The notes: generated from the sequence alone by a model not told the origin. 35,888 nt of DNA from Burkholderiales bacterium (GCA_019634955.1 JAHCAK010000037.1:1-35888), one strand, 5' to 3'. Shown: positions 7,958 to 16,276, counted from the stretch's first letter. Made by a program: numbers and translations.

Positions 7958-8746
7958 TCAAGGGCGCGCGAGTGCCGCGTCGAGCGTGCGTCGCGCGAAG
8001 AGGAGGTCCTCCCAGGCCTTGGCCTTGTCGGGGAGGTTTCGCAGCAGGTAGGCCGGGTGGTAGGTGACCACGAGCGGAATGCCGCGGTACGCGTGCACGC
8101 GGCCGCGCAGCCCGGCGAGGCTGCCCTCGGATCCGGTGAGGCGCGTGGCGGCGGTCTTGCCGAGCGCCACGATCACGCGCGGGGCGATGAGCTCGACCTG
8201 CCTGTCCAGCCACGCCGCGCACGCGGCCGCCTCCCCCGGCGTCGGCACGCGGTTGCCCGGCGGGCGGCACTTCACCACGTTGGCGATGTAGACCTCGCGC
8301 CCGCGCGCGAGCCTGAGGGAGGCGAGCATGCCGTCCAGGAGGCGCCCCGCCTGGCCCACGAAGGGCTCGCCGCGCTCGTCCTCCTCCGCACCGGGGCCTT
8401 CGCCCACGAAGAGCCAGGGGCCGGTCGGGCTGCCGACGCCGAACACCGCCTGCTTGCGCTGCTCGCACAGGCCGCAGCGGCGGCAGTCGCGCACGGCTTC
8501 GCGAAGGGCCTCCCAGTCCATCGACTCCACGCCGGCGGGCGGCGCGATGGCGGGAACGGCGGGTGCCGATTGCGGCGCCGGCGCCAGCCGCGAGGGCGGG
8601 GGCGCCCGCCGCGGCGCCTCGGCCACGGGCGCGACTTGGCGCGGGGCCTCCGGCGGCGCCGCCGGCTCGCGTGCCGCCGGCGTGGCGAGGCCGTAGAGCC
8701 GGGCCACGGGCAGCAGTTCGAGTTCGCGCAGGAGCCGCTCGTCCAT
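7958..8746 (-). CDS. Family-4 type uracil-DNA glycosylase with [4Fe-4S] cluster
   Basis: It removes uracil from DNA in base-excision repair. The 262 residues have two parts. Residues 1-75 are an Ala/Pro-rich low-complexity N-terminus. Residues 76-262 are a family-4 glycosylase: likely cluster cysteines Cys88, Cys91, Cys160 and Cys176, the water-activating motif GEGPGAEEDERGEPFVG (about 115-131), and the DNA-intercalating motif TYHPAYLLR (about 228-236). The same N-terminal extension style is common in proteobacterial homologues. ATG 8746 lies 5 nt after the rimI stop, in a tsaB-rimI-udg operon. Confidence 0.9.
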   Translation of the reverse strand: MDERLLRELELLPVARLYGLATPAAREPAAPPEAPRQVAPVAEAPRRAPPPSRLAPAPQSAPAVPAIAPPAGVESMDWEALREAVRDCRRCGLCEQRKQAVFGVGSPTGPWLFVGEGPGAEEDERGEPFVGQAGRLLDGMLASLRLARGREVYIANVVKCRPPGNRVPTPGEAAACAAWLDRQVELIAPRVIVALGKTAATRLTGSEGSLAGLRGRVHAYRGIPLVVTYHPAYLLRNLPDKAKAWEDLLFARRTLDAALARP

Positions 8747-8751
8747 GGGCG

Positions 8752-9213
8752 TCAGAGCGTGATCCCGAGGAAGAGCGCGTCCTCTCGACCGCCCCGGGCC
8801 GGGTAGTAGCCGGGACGGATGGCGATCTGCTGGAAGCCCATGTCGCGATAGAGGTGCCGCGCGGCCGCGTTCGACGGGCGCACCTCGAGGTAGACGATCT
8901 GGCACTTCGCCTCCCGGGCGACGCCGAGCACGTGCTCCAGGAAGGCGCGCCCGATGCCCTGGTTCTGCCAGCCGGCGGCGACCGCGATGTTGAGCAGGTG
9001 CGCCTCGTCGAGGGCGACCATGAGGATCGCGTACCCGATCACCCGCGGGCCGTCGCACGCCACCCAGCAGTCGTAGCCGGCCTCGAGGGAATCGCGGAAG
9101 TTGCCCTTGCTCCACGGGAACTCGTAGAGGGAGCGCTCGAGATCGGCGACCGTGGCGAGGTCGTCCGGCGCCATGCGCCGGTATCCCAGCTGGTCCTTCG
9201 GAAGCGCGCTCAC
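8752..9213 (-). CDS. rimI: RimI, ribosomal protein S18 N-acetyltransferase (GNAT)
   Basis: It is predicted to acetylate the N-terminal alanine of ribosomal protein S18 using acetyl-CoA. The 153 residues form a GNAT fold. The acetyl-CoA loop is VAAGWQNQGIGRAFLEHVL (about 78-96), the following strand is IVYLEVRPSNAAARHLY, and the C-terminus GYYPARGGREDALFL carries the RimI-type GYYP and EDAL signatures. The GTG start at 9213 overlaps the tsaB stop (GTGA). The tsaB-rimI pairing is classical and supports the name. Confidence 0.92.
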   Translation of the reverse strand: MSALPKDQLGYRRMAPDDLATVADLERSLYEFPWSKGNFRDSLEAGYDCWVACDGPRVIGYAILMVALDEAHLLNIAVAAGWQNQGIGRAFLEHVLGVAREAKCQIVYLEVRPSNAAARHLYRDMGFQQIAIRPGYYPARGGREDALFLGITL

Positions 9214-9890
9214 GGGGCCGCCTGCCTCTCGCGGGTGGTCAAGGCCACCTTGTCGCGCAAGTATAGGGGGGCGGCCGACTCGGGCGGCACGGCCTCCCCG
9301 CGCGCGAGCCGCCGGGCAGCCACGCGCGCCACGGCGCCGGCTCGCGGCAGGTCGCCCTCGATCCGGTGGCTCACCTGCTTCGCGTACGCCCCGCGCAACC
9401 AGTCGAAGCCGTCGAACCCGCTGCCGGTGGCCACCCAGTCACGGCCCGGCAGCGGGGGAAGCGCGCCCCGGGCGAACAGCCCCGGGGCGATGGCGGCTTC
9501 CCAGTCGCCGCCCATGCGCGAGTAGGCGGCGAGGTAGGTCTCGCCCATGCGCGCGTCCAGACCGACGACGACGCGGCTCGCGTTCGCCTGCTCGGCCAGC
9601 GCCACGAGCGACGGCACCGGCACGACAGGCCGCCCCGCCCCGAAGGCCAGCCCTTGCGCCAGCCCGCAGGCGATGCGAAGCCCCGTGAAGGACCCGGGCC
9701 CCTGGCCGAAGGCGAAGGCGTCCATCCCGGCGGGCGCGAGGCCGGCACGGGCGAGAAGCCGCCGCACCATCGGCGCGAGGTGCTCGGCATGCTGGTTGGG
9801 GGCGTGGGCCTCCTCCACGAACAGCTCGTCGCCGCGCAGCAGTGCGGCGGAGCAGAGCTCGGTGGAGGTCTCGATCGCGAGAAGGTTCAA
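9210..9890 (-). CDS. tsaB: TsaB, tRNA threonylcarbamoyladenosine biosynthesis protein
   Basis: TsaB is the scaffold partner of TsaD/TsaE in making t6A37 on ANN-decoding tRNAs. The 226 residues begin with the ASKHA-fold signature LLAIETSTELCSAALL, followed by HAPNQHAEHLAPMVRRLL and the conserved GPGSFTGLRIACGLAQGLA (about 67-85). The start is TTG 9890, the only start giving the correct N-terminus. An ATG at 9919 is out of frame and lies within the -10 region. It is the first gene of tsaB-rimI-udg, and a TATAAT at 9918-9923 sits about 30 nt upstream. Confidence 0.93.
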   Translation of the reverse strand: MNLLAIETSTELCSAALLRGDELFVEEAHAPNQHAEHLAPMVRRLLARAGLAPAGMDAFAFGQGPGSFTGLRIACGLAQGLAFGAGRPVVPVPSLVALAEQANASRVVVGLDARMGETYLAAYSRMGGDWEAAIAPGLFARGALPPLPGRDWVATGSGFDGFDWLRGAYAKQVSHRIEGDLPRAGAVARVAARRLARGEAVPPESAAPLYLRDKVALTTRERQAAP

Positions 9891-9917
9891 GGGCGGCGGG
9901 CGGCGGGCGACGCCGCC

Positions 9918-9990
9918 ATTATACCGGCCGCTGCCGCCCCGCGCCCGCCAATTCTAACAATTAAAAAACAATTGCTTAAGATACATTTCT
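9918..9990 (-). promoter_or_regulatory. Predicted tsaB operon promoter with AT-rich UP-like element
   Basis: On the minus strand a perfect TATAAT occupies 9918-9923, placing transcription start near 9911, about 20 nt before the TTG codon of tsaB. The -35 region (about 9941-9946) is GC-rich and poor. Directly upstream, 9949-9990 is strikingly A/T-rich for this genome and lies where an UP element would bind the RNA polymerase alpha subunit. The same island contains no gene. Confidence 0.55.
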
Positions 9991-10018
9991 AAAGTGATTT
10001 CGAGACACCGCCCGCGGC

Positions 10019-10573
10019 TCAGAACCCCCGGCGCGGGCCACGGCCGGCGACCTGCGAGCGGGCCGCCTGCAGCTCCTCGAGGGTGACGAAGCCGTCCTGG
10101 TTGGCGTCGATCGTCGCGAAGTCCTGCGACAGGCGAGGCGCGCCGGCCACCTCCTCGCGCGAGAGCTTGCCGTCGCCGTTGGCGTCCCAGCGGGCGATGG
10201 GGCCGCCGCGCCCGCCCCGGCCGCCTGGGCCACGCGCACCGTAGGCCGCCTGCAGCTCCGACTGGGCGAGGAAGCCGTCGTGGTTGGCGTCGAGCGCGTC
10301 GAACTCCTGTGAAAGGCGCGGCGCGCTGGCCACTTCGTCGCGCGAGAGCTGCCCGTCGCCGTTGGCGTCCCACCTCTGCCAGCCGCCGCCGCGCTGGCCC
10401 CAGCCGCCGCGTTGGCCGTAACCGGGGCCGTTGCCCGGGCCGTAGGCCGGGCAACCGGCGGCGCCGGGCGTGGCGCCCGCCGGGCAGCCGGGGCCGGGCC
10501 CGTACGGGGCGGCGTCGGCGGTGAAGGCGAAACTGGTGGCGATGGCGGCGGCGAGGATCGTGAGGGTCTTCAT
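10019..10573 (-). CDS. Secreted four-EF-hand calcium-binding protein
   Basis: The product has 184 residues: a signal peptide (about 1-22), a Gly/Pro-rich segment with two cysteines (Cys30, Cys41), and four canonical EF-hand loops. The loops are DANGDGQLSRDE (69), DANHDGFLAQSE (95), DANGDGKLSREE (130) and DANQDGFVTLEE (156). Residues 68-112 and 129-173 are near-identical halves, so the domain arose by duplication of an EF-hand pair. It probably binds calcium in the periplasm; no enzymatic domain is present. GGAG lies just before ATG 10573. It stands alone, diverging from ompR. Confidence 0.85.
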   Translation of the reverse strand: MKTLTILAAAIATSFAFTADAAPYGPGPGCPAGATPGAAGCPAYGPGNGPGYGQRGGWGQRGGGWQRWDANGDGQLSRDEVASAPRLSQEFDALDANHDGFLAQSELQAAYGARGPGGRGGRGGPIARWDANGDGKLSREEVAGAPRLSQDFATIDANQDGFVTLEELQAARSQVAGRGPRRGF

Positions 10574-10675
10574 GGTGTTCTCCGGTGGGGTTGGGAAAGG
10601 CCGTGCTGCATCGGAATCGAGCCTATTCCCGATGACGCGCCAAGGCGTTTCCGGAAGCGCCCGCGGTCGTAACCG

Positions 10676-10725
10676 GTTGTAAGCAAAGGGCGCATGGGGC
10701 CCGGCTGTTAACATCTCCTTACAAC
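10676..10725 (+). promoter_or_regulatory. Candidate OmpR-family operator between EF-hand gene and ompR
   Basis: An 8-bp inverted repeat, GTTGTAAG (10676-10683) and CTTACAAC (10718-10725), frames the site. The right part also reads as a direct repeat, TTAACA (10708) and TTACAA (10719), with the 11-nt phase typical of OmpR/PhoB-type binding. If ompR transcription starts at its ATG (10768), the repeat lies at about -43 to -60, suited to autoregulation. Assignment is by pattern only. Confidence 0.4.
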
Positions 10726-10767
10726 GCGCGGACGGCTGCCCCGCCCGCCGCCGCTACGATGGTGCCC

Positions 10768-11499
10768 ATGCCCGCCCCGCCCAAGCACAGGATCCTGGTC
10801 GTCGACGACGACCTGCGCCTTCGCGACCTGCTCAAGCGCTACCTCACCGAGCAGGGCTTCGCCGTCGAGACCGTCCCCGACGGCGCGGCGATGGACCACA
10901 ACCTGCGACGCACCCGCTACGACCTGCTGGTGCTCGACCTCATGCTGCCCGGCGAGGACGGGCTGGCCATCTGCCGGCGCCTGCGCGCCGCGTCCAACCT
11001 CGTGCCCATCGTGATGCTCACCGCCAAGGGCGACGACGTCGACCGCATCGTCGGCCTCGAGATGGGCGCCGACGACTACCTCGCCAAGCCCTTCAACCCG
11101 CGCGAGCTCGTGGCGCGCATCAACGCCGTGCTGCGCCGGCAGGCGCCCGCGCCCACGCCCGGCGCGCCCTCGCGCGAGGACACCGTGGTCACCTTCGGCC
11201 CGTACGCCCTCAATCTCGGCACGCGCGCCCTCACCCGCGACGGCGAGCCGGTGCCGCTCACCACGGGCGAGTTCTCGGTGCTCAAGGTGTTCGCCGCGCA
11301 CCCGCGCGAGCCGCTTTCGCGCGACAAGCTGATGGACCTCGCGCGCGGCCGCGAGCACGAGAGCTACGACCGCTCCATCGACGTGCAGGTCTCGCGCCTG
11401 AGGAAGCTCCTCGGCGACGACCCGCAGAGCCCGCGCTACATCCAGACGGTGTGGGGCTTCGGCTACGTCTTCATTCCCGACGGGACGCCGCACAAGTGA
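10768..11499 (+). CDS. ompR: OmpR-family response regulator
   Basis: This is a DNA-binding response regulator phosphorylated by the adjacent histidine kinase. From ATG 10768 it has 243 residues; an in-frame ATG at 10759 would add three. The receiver domain has the acidic pocket VVDDD (11-15), phosphoacceptor Asp57 ([12 protein letters not shown]) and the KPFNPREL lysine. A winged-helix domain follows ([17 protein letters not shown] ... [12 protein letters not shown]). It resembles enteric OmpR closely, including YLTEQGF and [18 protein letters not shown]. Start 10768 is preferred because a TACGAT lies 7 nt upstream. GTGA overlaps the kinase gene. Confidence 0.93.
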   Translation: MPAPPKHRILVVDDDLRLRDLLKRYLTEQGFAVETVPDGAAMDHNLRRTRYDLLVLDLMLPGEDGLAICRRLRAASNLVPIVMLTAKGDDVDRIVGLEMGADDYLAKPFNPRELVARINAVLRRQAPAPTPGAPSREDTVVTFGPYALNLGTRALTRDGEPVPLTTGEFSVLKVFAAHPREPLSRDKLMDLARGREHESYDRSIDVQVSRLRKLLGDDPQSPRYIQTVWGFGYVFIPDGTPHK

Positions 11500-12803
11500 A
11501 CTGGTGGGGCGGCTCCTTCTTCTGGCGCACGCTGGCCGTCCTGGTAGTGGCCCTGGTGGCCTCGCAGGCCGCCTCGTTCTGGATATTCCGCCAGCAGGTG
11601 CAGCAGCCGCGCATGGGCATGGCCATCGGCCACTTCGTGAGCCACCTGAAGACGATCCACGCGGCGCTGAACACGCTGCCCCCGGGCGCCGAGCGCGAAT
11701 TCCTCGAGCGGCTGGCCGAACGGGAAGGCATCCGCGTCTTCCCGGCGCGCGGTGAGATGCCCGGGCGCCCCGCGGGCGATCGCCCCGGCATGCACATGTT
11801 CCGCGAGCGCCTCAAGGCGCTCTTCGGCGAGGACACGGAGGTGTTCGTGCGGCCGGGGTCGCCGGGCGAGTTCTGGGTGCGGCTGCGCGCCGGCCCGCGC
11901 GAGTTCTGGGTGGCCTTCCCGAGGAACCGCGTCGACCGCGACCCCGGCGACGCCCTCCTCTACTGGATGCTCGCGGGGGTGGCCATCGCCATCGCCGCGA
12001 CCGGCCTCATCGCCTGGCGGCTCACCCGACCGCTCGCGCGCGTGGCGCAGGCTGCCGAGCACCTCGGGCGCGGCGGCGACCCCGCGCCCGTGCCCGAGAC
12101 CGGGCCCTCGGAGGTGCGCGCCGTCGCGCGCGCCTTCAACCGCATGAAGGAGAGCCTCAAGGACGAGGAGCGGGAGCGCACCACCTTCCTCGCCGGGATC
12201 TCGCACGACCTGCGCACGCCGCTCGCGCGGCTGCGTCTCGACGTGGAGATGCTCGAGGGCCGGGTCGAGGCCGCGACGCAGTCCGGGATGGTGGCGGACA
12301 TCGAGGACATGAACGCGATCATCGACCAGTTCATCGACTACGCGCGGAGCGAGGCCGCCGAGGCGTTCTCGGCCGGCGACCTCTCGGCGATCGCGCGCGA
12401 CTGCGCGGCCAAGGCCGCCCGCGCGGGCGCGCCCGTGACCTGCGAGCTCGCGGAGCTGCCGGCCCTGATGCTGCGACCGCTCGCGGTGCGCCGGCTCGTC
12501 GACAACCTCATCCAGAACGCCGTGAAGCACGGCGGGGGCGAGATCGTCGTGCGCACGGCGCGCGAGGGCAAGGATGCGACGCTGGCCGTGCTCGACCGCG
12601 GCCCCGGCATCCCTGCCGGGGAGATCAAGCGGCTCAAGGCCCCGTTCACGCGCCGCGACGACGCGCGCAGCGGCCGCTCCGGCGCCGGCCTCGGGCTCGC
12701 GATCGTCTCGCGCATCGCCAAGGCCCACGGCGCCCGCTTCGACCTCGCGCCGCGCGAGGGTGGCGGGCTCGCGGCGACAGTCGCCTTTCCCCTCGGCGAG
12801 TGA
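11496..12803 (+). CDS. envZ: EnvZ-like sensor histidine kinase
   Basis: This is the membrane sensor kinase partner of the OmpR-like regulator. From GTG 11496 (overlapping the ompR stop) it has 435 residues. Features in order: membrane helix 1 (about 11-31), a periplasmic region of about 120 residues, membrane helix 2 (about 155-175), a HAMP domain with [14 protein letters not shown], the H-box [19 protein letters not shown] with His237, the N-box [16 protein letters not shown], the G1 motif DRGPGIP and the G2 motif [11 protein letters not shown]. The order matches EnvZ. The stimulus cannot be read from sequence. Confidence 0.92.
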   Translation: MNWWGGSFFWRTLAVLVVALVASQAASFWIFRQQVQQPRMGMAIGHFVSHLKTIHAALNTLPPGAEREFLERLAEREGIRVFPARGEMPGRPAGDRPGMHMFRERLKALFGEDTEVFVRPGSPGEFWVRLRAGPREFWVAFPRNRVDRDPGDALLYWMLAGVAIAIAATGLIAWRLTRPLARVAQAAEHLGRGGDPAPVPETGPSEVRAVARAFNRMKESLKDEERERTTFLAGISHDLRTPLARLRLDVEMLEGRVEAATQSGMVADIEDMNAIIDQFIDYARSEAAEAFSAGDLSAIARDCAAKAARAGAPVTCELAELPALMLRPLAVRRLVDNLIQNAVKHGGGEIVVRTAREGKDATLAVLDRGPGIPAGEIKRLKAPFTRRDDARSGRSGAGLGLAIVSRIAKAHGARFDLAPREGGGLAATVAFPLGE

Positions 12804-12848
12804 CCCCGCCGGCGGTGGTACAGTCGGGGATCCACCGGGAGAGCGCCC

Positions 12849-13001
12849 ATGACCGTCTGCCCCATCGCCATCGTCGCCGGCTGCCGCAAGTGCCCGGCCT
12901 TTTCCGTCTGCCCCCTCAAGACGGTCCTGGGGGACCAGCCGAAGCCGGGCGAGGAGCCGGCCGGAAAGCCCGCGGCCCCGGAGCGCCGCAAGAAGAAATG
13001 A
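12849..13001 (+). CDS. Small four-cysteine protein, function unknown
   Basis: The product has 50 residues. The first 25 hold four cysteines (Cys4, Cys12, Cys15, Cys21; C-x7-C-x2-C-x5-C) with CRKCPAFSVCP, and the rest is a polar Pro/Glu/Lys tail ending in RKKK. GGGAG lies a few bases upstream of ATG 12849. The spacing suggests a metal (Zn or Fe-S) site, but no named family is recognised with certainty. No signal peptide is visible, so it is probably cytoplasmic. It is 45 nt downstream of envZ and converges on a cytochrome c gene 16 nt away. Confidence 0.65.
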   Translation: MTVCPIAIVAGCRKCPAFSVCPLKTVLGDQPKPGEEPAGKPAAPERRKKK

Positions 13002-13017
13002 CCGCCGCCGGCGTGCG

Positions 13018-13602
13018 CTAGGGCAGGCTCGCCAGGTACTCGGCCAGGGCGCGCACCTCCAGCGCCGTGAGCTTCTGCGACACCGTGTGCATGACCTCGT
13101 TGTCGTTGGTGCGCGCGCGCGAGGTGAATTCCCGGATCTCGCGCTCGAGGTAGGCCGCGTGCTGGCCCGCGAGAGCGGGCAGCTTCTCGGTGCCGCGCGC
13201 CGCTTCGCCGTGGCAGGCCTTGCAGGCCGGCACGCCCGACCACGGATTGCCCTTGCGGTACAGGTAGCGGCCGACGTCGTGCAGTTCCGTCTTCGGCGCC
13301 GGCGGCGGCACGGGCTGCGATGCGTAGTACTTCGCCAGCGCGGCGACGTGTGCATCGGTGAGCCCGCGCGCCATCCGCACCATGGGCCCCTCGCGCCGCC
13401 CGGCGCGGAAGTCGTCCAGTTCCTTGGCGAGGTAGGCCTCGTGCTGGCCGGCGAGGCGCGGGAAGTCCTCGGCGATGCTTTCGCCCTGCTCGCCGTGGCA
13501 GGTGGCGCAGCGCTTGAACACGGCCTCGGGGACTTCGGGCGGCCGGGCGAGAGCGCCCACGGCGACCAGGGCCGCCAGGGCGGCCGGCAGGGATTTCCTC
13601 AT
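13018..13602 (-). CDS. Dihaem cytochrome c (c4-like)
   Basis: This is a periplasmic electron carrier. It has 194 residues from ATG 13602: a signal peptide (cleavage about 19) and two class I haem c domains with CATCH (Cys32, Cys35, His36) and CKACH (Cys127, Cys130, His131). Each is followed by PRLAGQHEAYLAKEL or PALAGQHAAYLEREI, the internal repeat characteristic of cytochrome c4 and related dihaem proteins. Met79 and Met171 are plausible sixth ligands. It would need the ccm machinery encoded at the start of the window. No oxidase or dehydrogenase gene is adjacent. Confidence 0.88.
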   Translation of the reverse strand: MRKSLPAALAALVAVGALARPPEVPEAVFKRCATCHGEQGESIAEDFPRLAGQHEAYLAKELDDFRAGRREGPMVRMARGLTDAHVAALAKYYASQPVPPPAPKTELHDVGRYLYRKGNPWSGVPACKACHGEAARGTEKLPALAGQHAAYLEREIREFTSRARTNDNEVMHTVSQKLTALEVRALAEYLASLP

Positions 13603-13743
13603 GTGCCTCGATGCTCCGGGTTGACGGGCGGAGCGCACCCTACCACGGGCCGCGCGGTCGCATGATTGCGATCGTCAACGCCTGCGGGGGCCGCGCGTTG
13701 GTGATAGCGTAGGCGGAGGCAATCGCCCTCCAGGAGGCTCGCC

Positions 13744-14331
13744 ATGGATGCGAAGCGGATCGCCCTTGTCGCGGCCCTCGCGGCCGCAGGAATGCTCATC
13801 GCGGCCGAGCTGCCGGCCGCTCCCTCGCCGCGCGGAGGCGGCCCCGTGGCCTCCGGCCCGCGCCACCCTGGCGGCGGCGGCCATCGCCCCGATTTCCGGC
13901 CCGGCCGGCCTGGCGGGCACGGCTCGCACGGCTCGTGGCACGGCTCGCATGGCGGCCACTGGCGCGGGTCCGACTGGGGCTGGGGGCTGGGGCTCGCGAT
14001 CGGCGTGCCGTGGGCGCTGGGCTGGTACGACCCGTGGTACTGGGGCCCTTCATGGGCCTACTACCCCTCGCCTGCCTACGGGCCGGCGTACCGCGGCTAC
14101 GGCTACGCCTGCGAGCAGGACGAGGACTGCTGGCGCGAGCGGCTGGCCCGCACGGAGCCCGCGCCGCCCACGACGGAGGTGGCGCCCGCGGTCCCCGGCG
14201 AGGAAGGCGGCCCGACGCAGCGCCCGCTCCACCTCAACTACTGCGACTCGGCGAAGGCGTGGTTCCCGCACGTGCGCACCTGCCCGGGCGGCTGGCGCCT
14301 GGTGCTGCCCGAGTACAACCGGGCGCCCTGA
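13744..14331 (+). CDS. Exported Gly/His/Trp-rich protein of unknown function
   Basis: The product has 195 residues: a signal peptide (about 1-25), then a Gly/His/Arg-rich segment (about 30-75), a Trp/Tyr-rich hydrophobic segment (about 78-120, WYDPWYWGPSWAYY), and a C-terminal module NYCDSAKAWFPHVRTCPGGW. That cysteine-bearing module is frequent in small exported proteobacterial proteins. Four cysteines (123, 129, 167, 180) may form two disulfides. A strong AGGAGG lies 7 nt before ATG 13744. The middle could insert in a membrane. No function is assigned. Confidence 0.75.
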   Translation: MDAKRIALVAALAAAGMLIAAELPAAPSPRGGGPVASGPRHPGGGGHRPDFRPGRPGGHGSHGSWHGSHGGHWRGSDWGWGLGLAIGVPWALGWYDPWYWGPSWAYYPSPAYGPAYRGYGYACEQDEDCWRERLARTEPAPPTTEVAPAVPGEEGGPTQRPLHLNYCDSAKAWFPHVRTCPGGWRLVLPEYNRAP

Positions 14332-14338
14332 GCGCCGC

Positions 14339-16276
14339 TCACGCCTGGGGCACCGACGCGAAGAACGCCACCGCGTCGGCGAGGGCTCGCGAGCGCCGGA
14401 AGGGCGGCAGCGCCCGCCAGATGCGCTTGCCGTAGTGCTTCGTGATGAGGCGCGGGTCGCAGATCATGAGCACGCCGCGGTCCGTCTCGTCGCGGATGAG
14501 GCGGCCGGCGCCCTGCTTCAACGCGATCACGGCGCGCGGCACCTGGTGGTCCATGAAGGCGTTGCCGCCGGCGCGGTTGATCTGCTCGATCCGCGCGGCG
14601 AGCACGGGGTCGTCCGGCGGGTTGAAGGGCAGCTTGTCGATCACCACGAGCGAAAGCGCCTCGCCCTTCACGTCCACGCCCTCCCAGAACGATTGGCTGC
14701 CCACGAGGATGGCGTTGGGCGTGTCGCGGAAGCGCTCCAGCAGCTCGTTCTTGCCCGCCGAGCCCTGCACGAACACCGGCCAGTCGAGGCCGCGCGCACC
14801 CAGCTTCTCGCGCAGCCGCGCCTGGCCGATGTCCATGGCGCGAAGGCTGGTGAAGAGCAGGAAGGCCCGCCCGCCGGAAGCCTCGATCACCGGGAAGGCC
14901 GCGTCGATCACGGCCTCGGTGTAGCCGGGGCTGTTGGGCTCCGGCATCGCCTCGGGCACGTAGAGCAGCGCCTGGCTGGCGAAGTCGTAGGGGCTCTCCC
15001 AGCTGCGCGTGGCGGCCTCGGCCAGGCCCAGCTCGGACTGGTAATGGCGGAAGTCGCCGCCCACCGAGAGCGTGGCGGAGGTGAAGATCCAGGCGCGCTT
15101 GCCGGCCGCGACCTGCTGCGCGAAGACGGGCCCCACGTCGAGGGGCGTGCGGTTGAGCACGGCCGACTGCGCGTAGGCCTCGACCCAGCGCACGGCGCCC
15201 TCCTCCTTCACCGCGCGCCACGCGGAGAAGGCCTCGCGCAGCTGCGCCGTGCGGGCCTGGGCGTTGCGCAGTTCCTCGGCGCGCTCGGCCTGGGAAGCGA
15301 GGAGCTTCGAAAGCGCATCGAGCCGCTCGTCCAGGGCGTCGAGCGCCGCGCCGAGCGCCGCGTTGGCGTCGAGCTGCGCGGCGGCGAAGCGCCCCGTGGC
15401 CATGCCCAGCGCGATGCGCACGTCGCGCGCGGCGCGGTCGGCGGCCAGCGCCGCCTCCCCGATCTGCGGGCTGTCCTTGGCGTGCACGAGCTGCGCCCCG
15501 CGGGCGTCGCGCGCGAGCTCGACCACCTGCGCCGTGGAGACCGACTGCCCGAAGAAGAGCCGCGCGAGGTCCGGCAGGTGGTGCGCCTCGTCGAAGACGA
15601 TGGTGTTGGCGCTGGGCAGGAGGTCCGTCACCCCTTCGTCGCGCAGCACGACGTCGGCGAAGAAGAGGTGGTGGTTCACCACGACGAGGTCGGCGTCGTT
15701 GGCGGCCTTGCGCGCCTTCATCACGAAGCAGTCCTCGTAGTGGCGGCACCTGGAGCCCAGGCAGTTGTCGCGGGTCGAGGTCGCGCGCGCCCAGGCCCCG
15801 GAGAGCTCCGGCACCTCGGTGCACTCGGCCTTGTCGCCGCTGCCCGTGCGCCCGGCGAAGCGGGCGATGGCGTGGATGTGCTTCGCCTCCTCGCGCGAGG
15901 CGAAGGTGCCCTCGGCCGCGGCCTCCTCGACGTGGTGCAGGCAGACGTAGTTGGCGCGGCCCTTGAGGAGCGCGAGCTTCGCCGGGATCCCCAGCGTGTC
16001 GCGGACCAGCGGCAGGTCGCGGTGGAAGAGCTGGTCCTGCAGCGTCTTGGTGCCGGTTGAGACGATGACGCGCCCGCCGGCCGCGAGCGCCGGGGCGAGG
16101 TAGGCGAAGGTCTTGCCCGTGCCGGTGCCGGCCTCGGCGATGAGGACGGACGAGGACTCGATCGCCTCCAGCACCGCCTCGGCGAACTCGAGCTGCTGCG
16201 GGCGCACGCGCCAGCCCGCGAGCGCCCGCTCGAAGCTGCCGCCGGCGGCGAAGTGGGCGGCGAGGTCGATCTTCAC
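14339..16276 (-). CDS. DinG/YoaA-type ATP-dependent DNA helicase (XPD-like)
   Basis: This is a superfamily 2 iron-sulfur helicase, expected to unwind DNA 5' to 3' in repair. It has 645 residues from GTG 16276, which overlaps the preceding stop as GTGA. Walker A is AEAGTGTGKT (Lys55). Four cysteines for a [4Fe-4S] cluster lie between motifs Ia and II (NYVCL, AECTE, RDNCLGSRC, EDCF). The DEAH box reads FDEAHHL, and C-terminal motifs include FTSLRA, SQSFWEGVDVKG and QGAGRLIRDETDRG. YoaA is a closer match in length than DinG. It is the last gene of the six-gene operon. Confidence 0.9.
   Translation of the reverse strand: MKIDLAAHFAAGGSFERALAGWRVRPQQLEFAEAVLEAIESSSVLIAEAGTGTGKTFAYLAPALAAGGRVIVSTGTKTLQDQLFHRDLPLVRDTLGIPAKLALLKGRANYVCLHHVEEAAAEGTFASREEAKHIHAIARFAGRTGSGDKAECTEVPELSGAWARATSTRDNCLGSRCRHYEDCFVMKARKAANDADLVVVNHHLFFADVVLRDEGVTDLLPSANTIVFDEAHHLPDLARLFFGQSVSTAQVVELARDARGAQLVHAKDSPQIGEAALAADRAARDVRIALGMATGRFAAAQLDANAALGAALDALDERLDALSKLLASQAERAEELRNAQARTAQLREAFSAWRAVKEEGAVRWVEAYAQSAVLNRTPLDVGPVFAQQVAAGKRAWIFTSATLSVGGDFRHYQSELGLAEAATRSWESPYDFASQALLYVPEAMPEPNSPGYTEAVIDAAFPVIEASGGRAFLLFTSLRAMDIGQARLREKLGARGLDWPVFVQGSAGKNELLERFRDTPNAILVGSQSFWEGVDVKGEALSLVVIDKLPFNPPDDPVLAARIEQINRAGGNAFMDHQVPRAVIALKQGAGRLIRDETDRGVLMICDPRLITKHYGKRIWRALPPFRRSRALADAVAFFASVPQA

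Noticed and set aside
9919-9945. ATG at 9919 (minus strand) as the tsaB start
   Set aside because: It is out of frame with tsaB and forms part of the TATAATG of the predicted -10 element.
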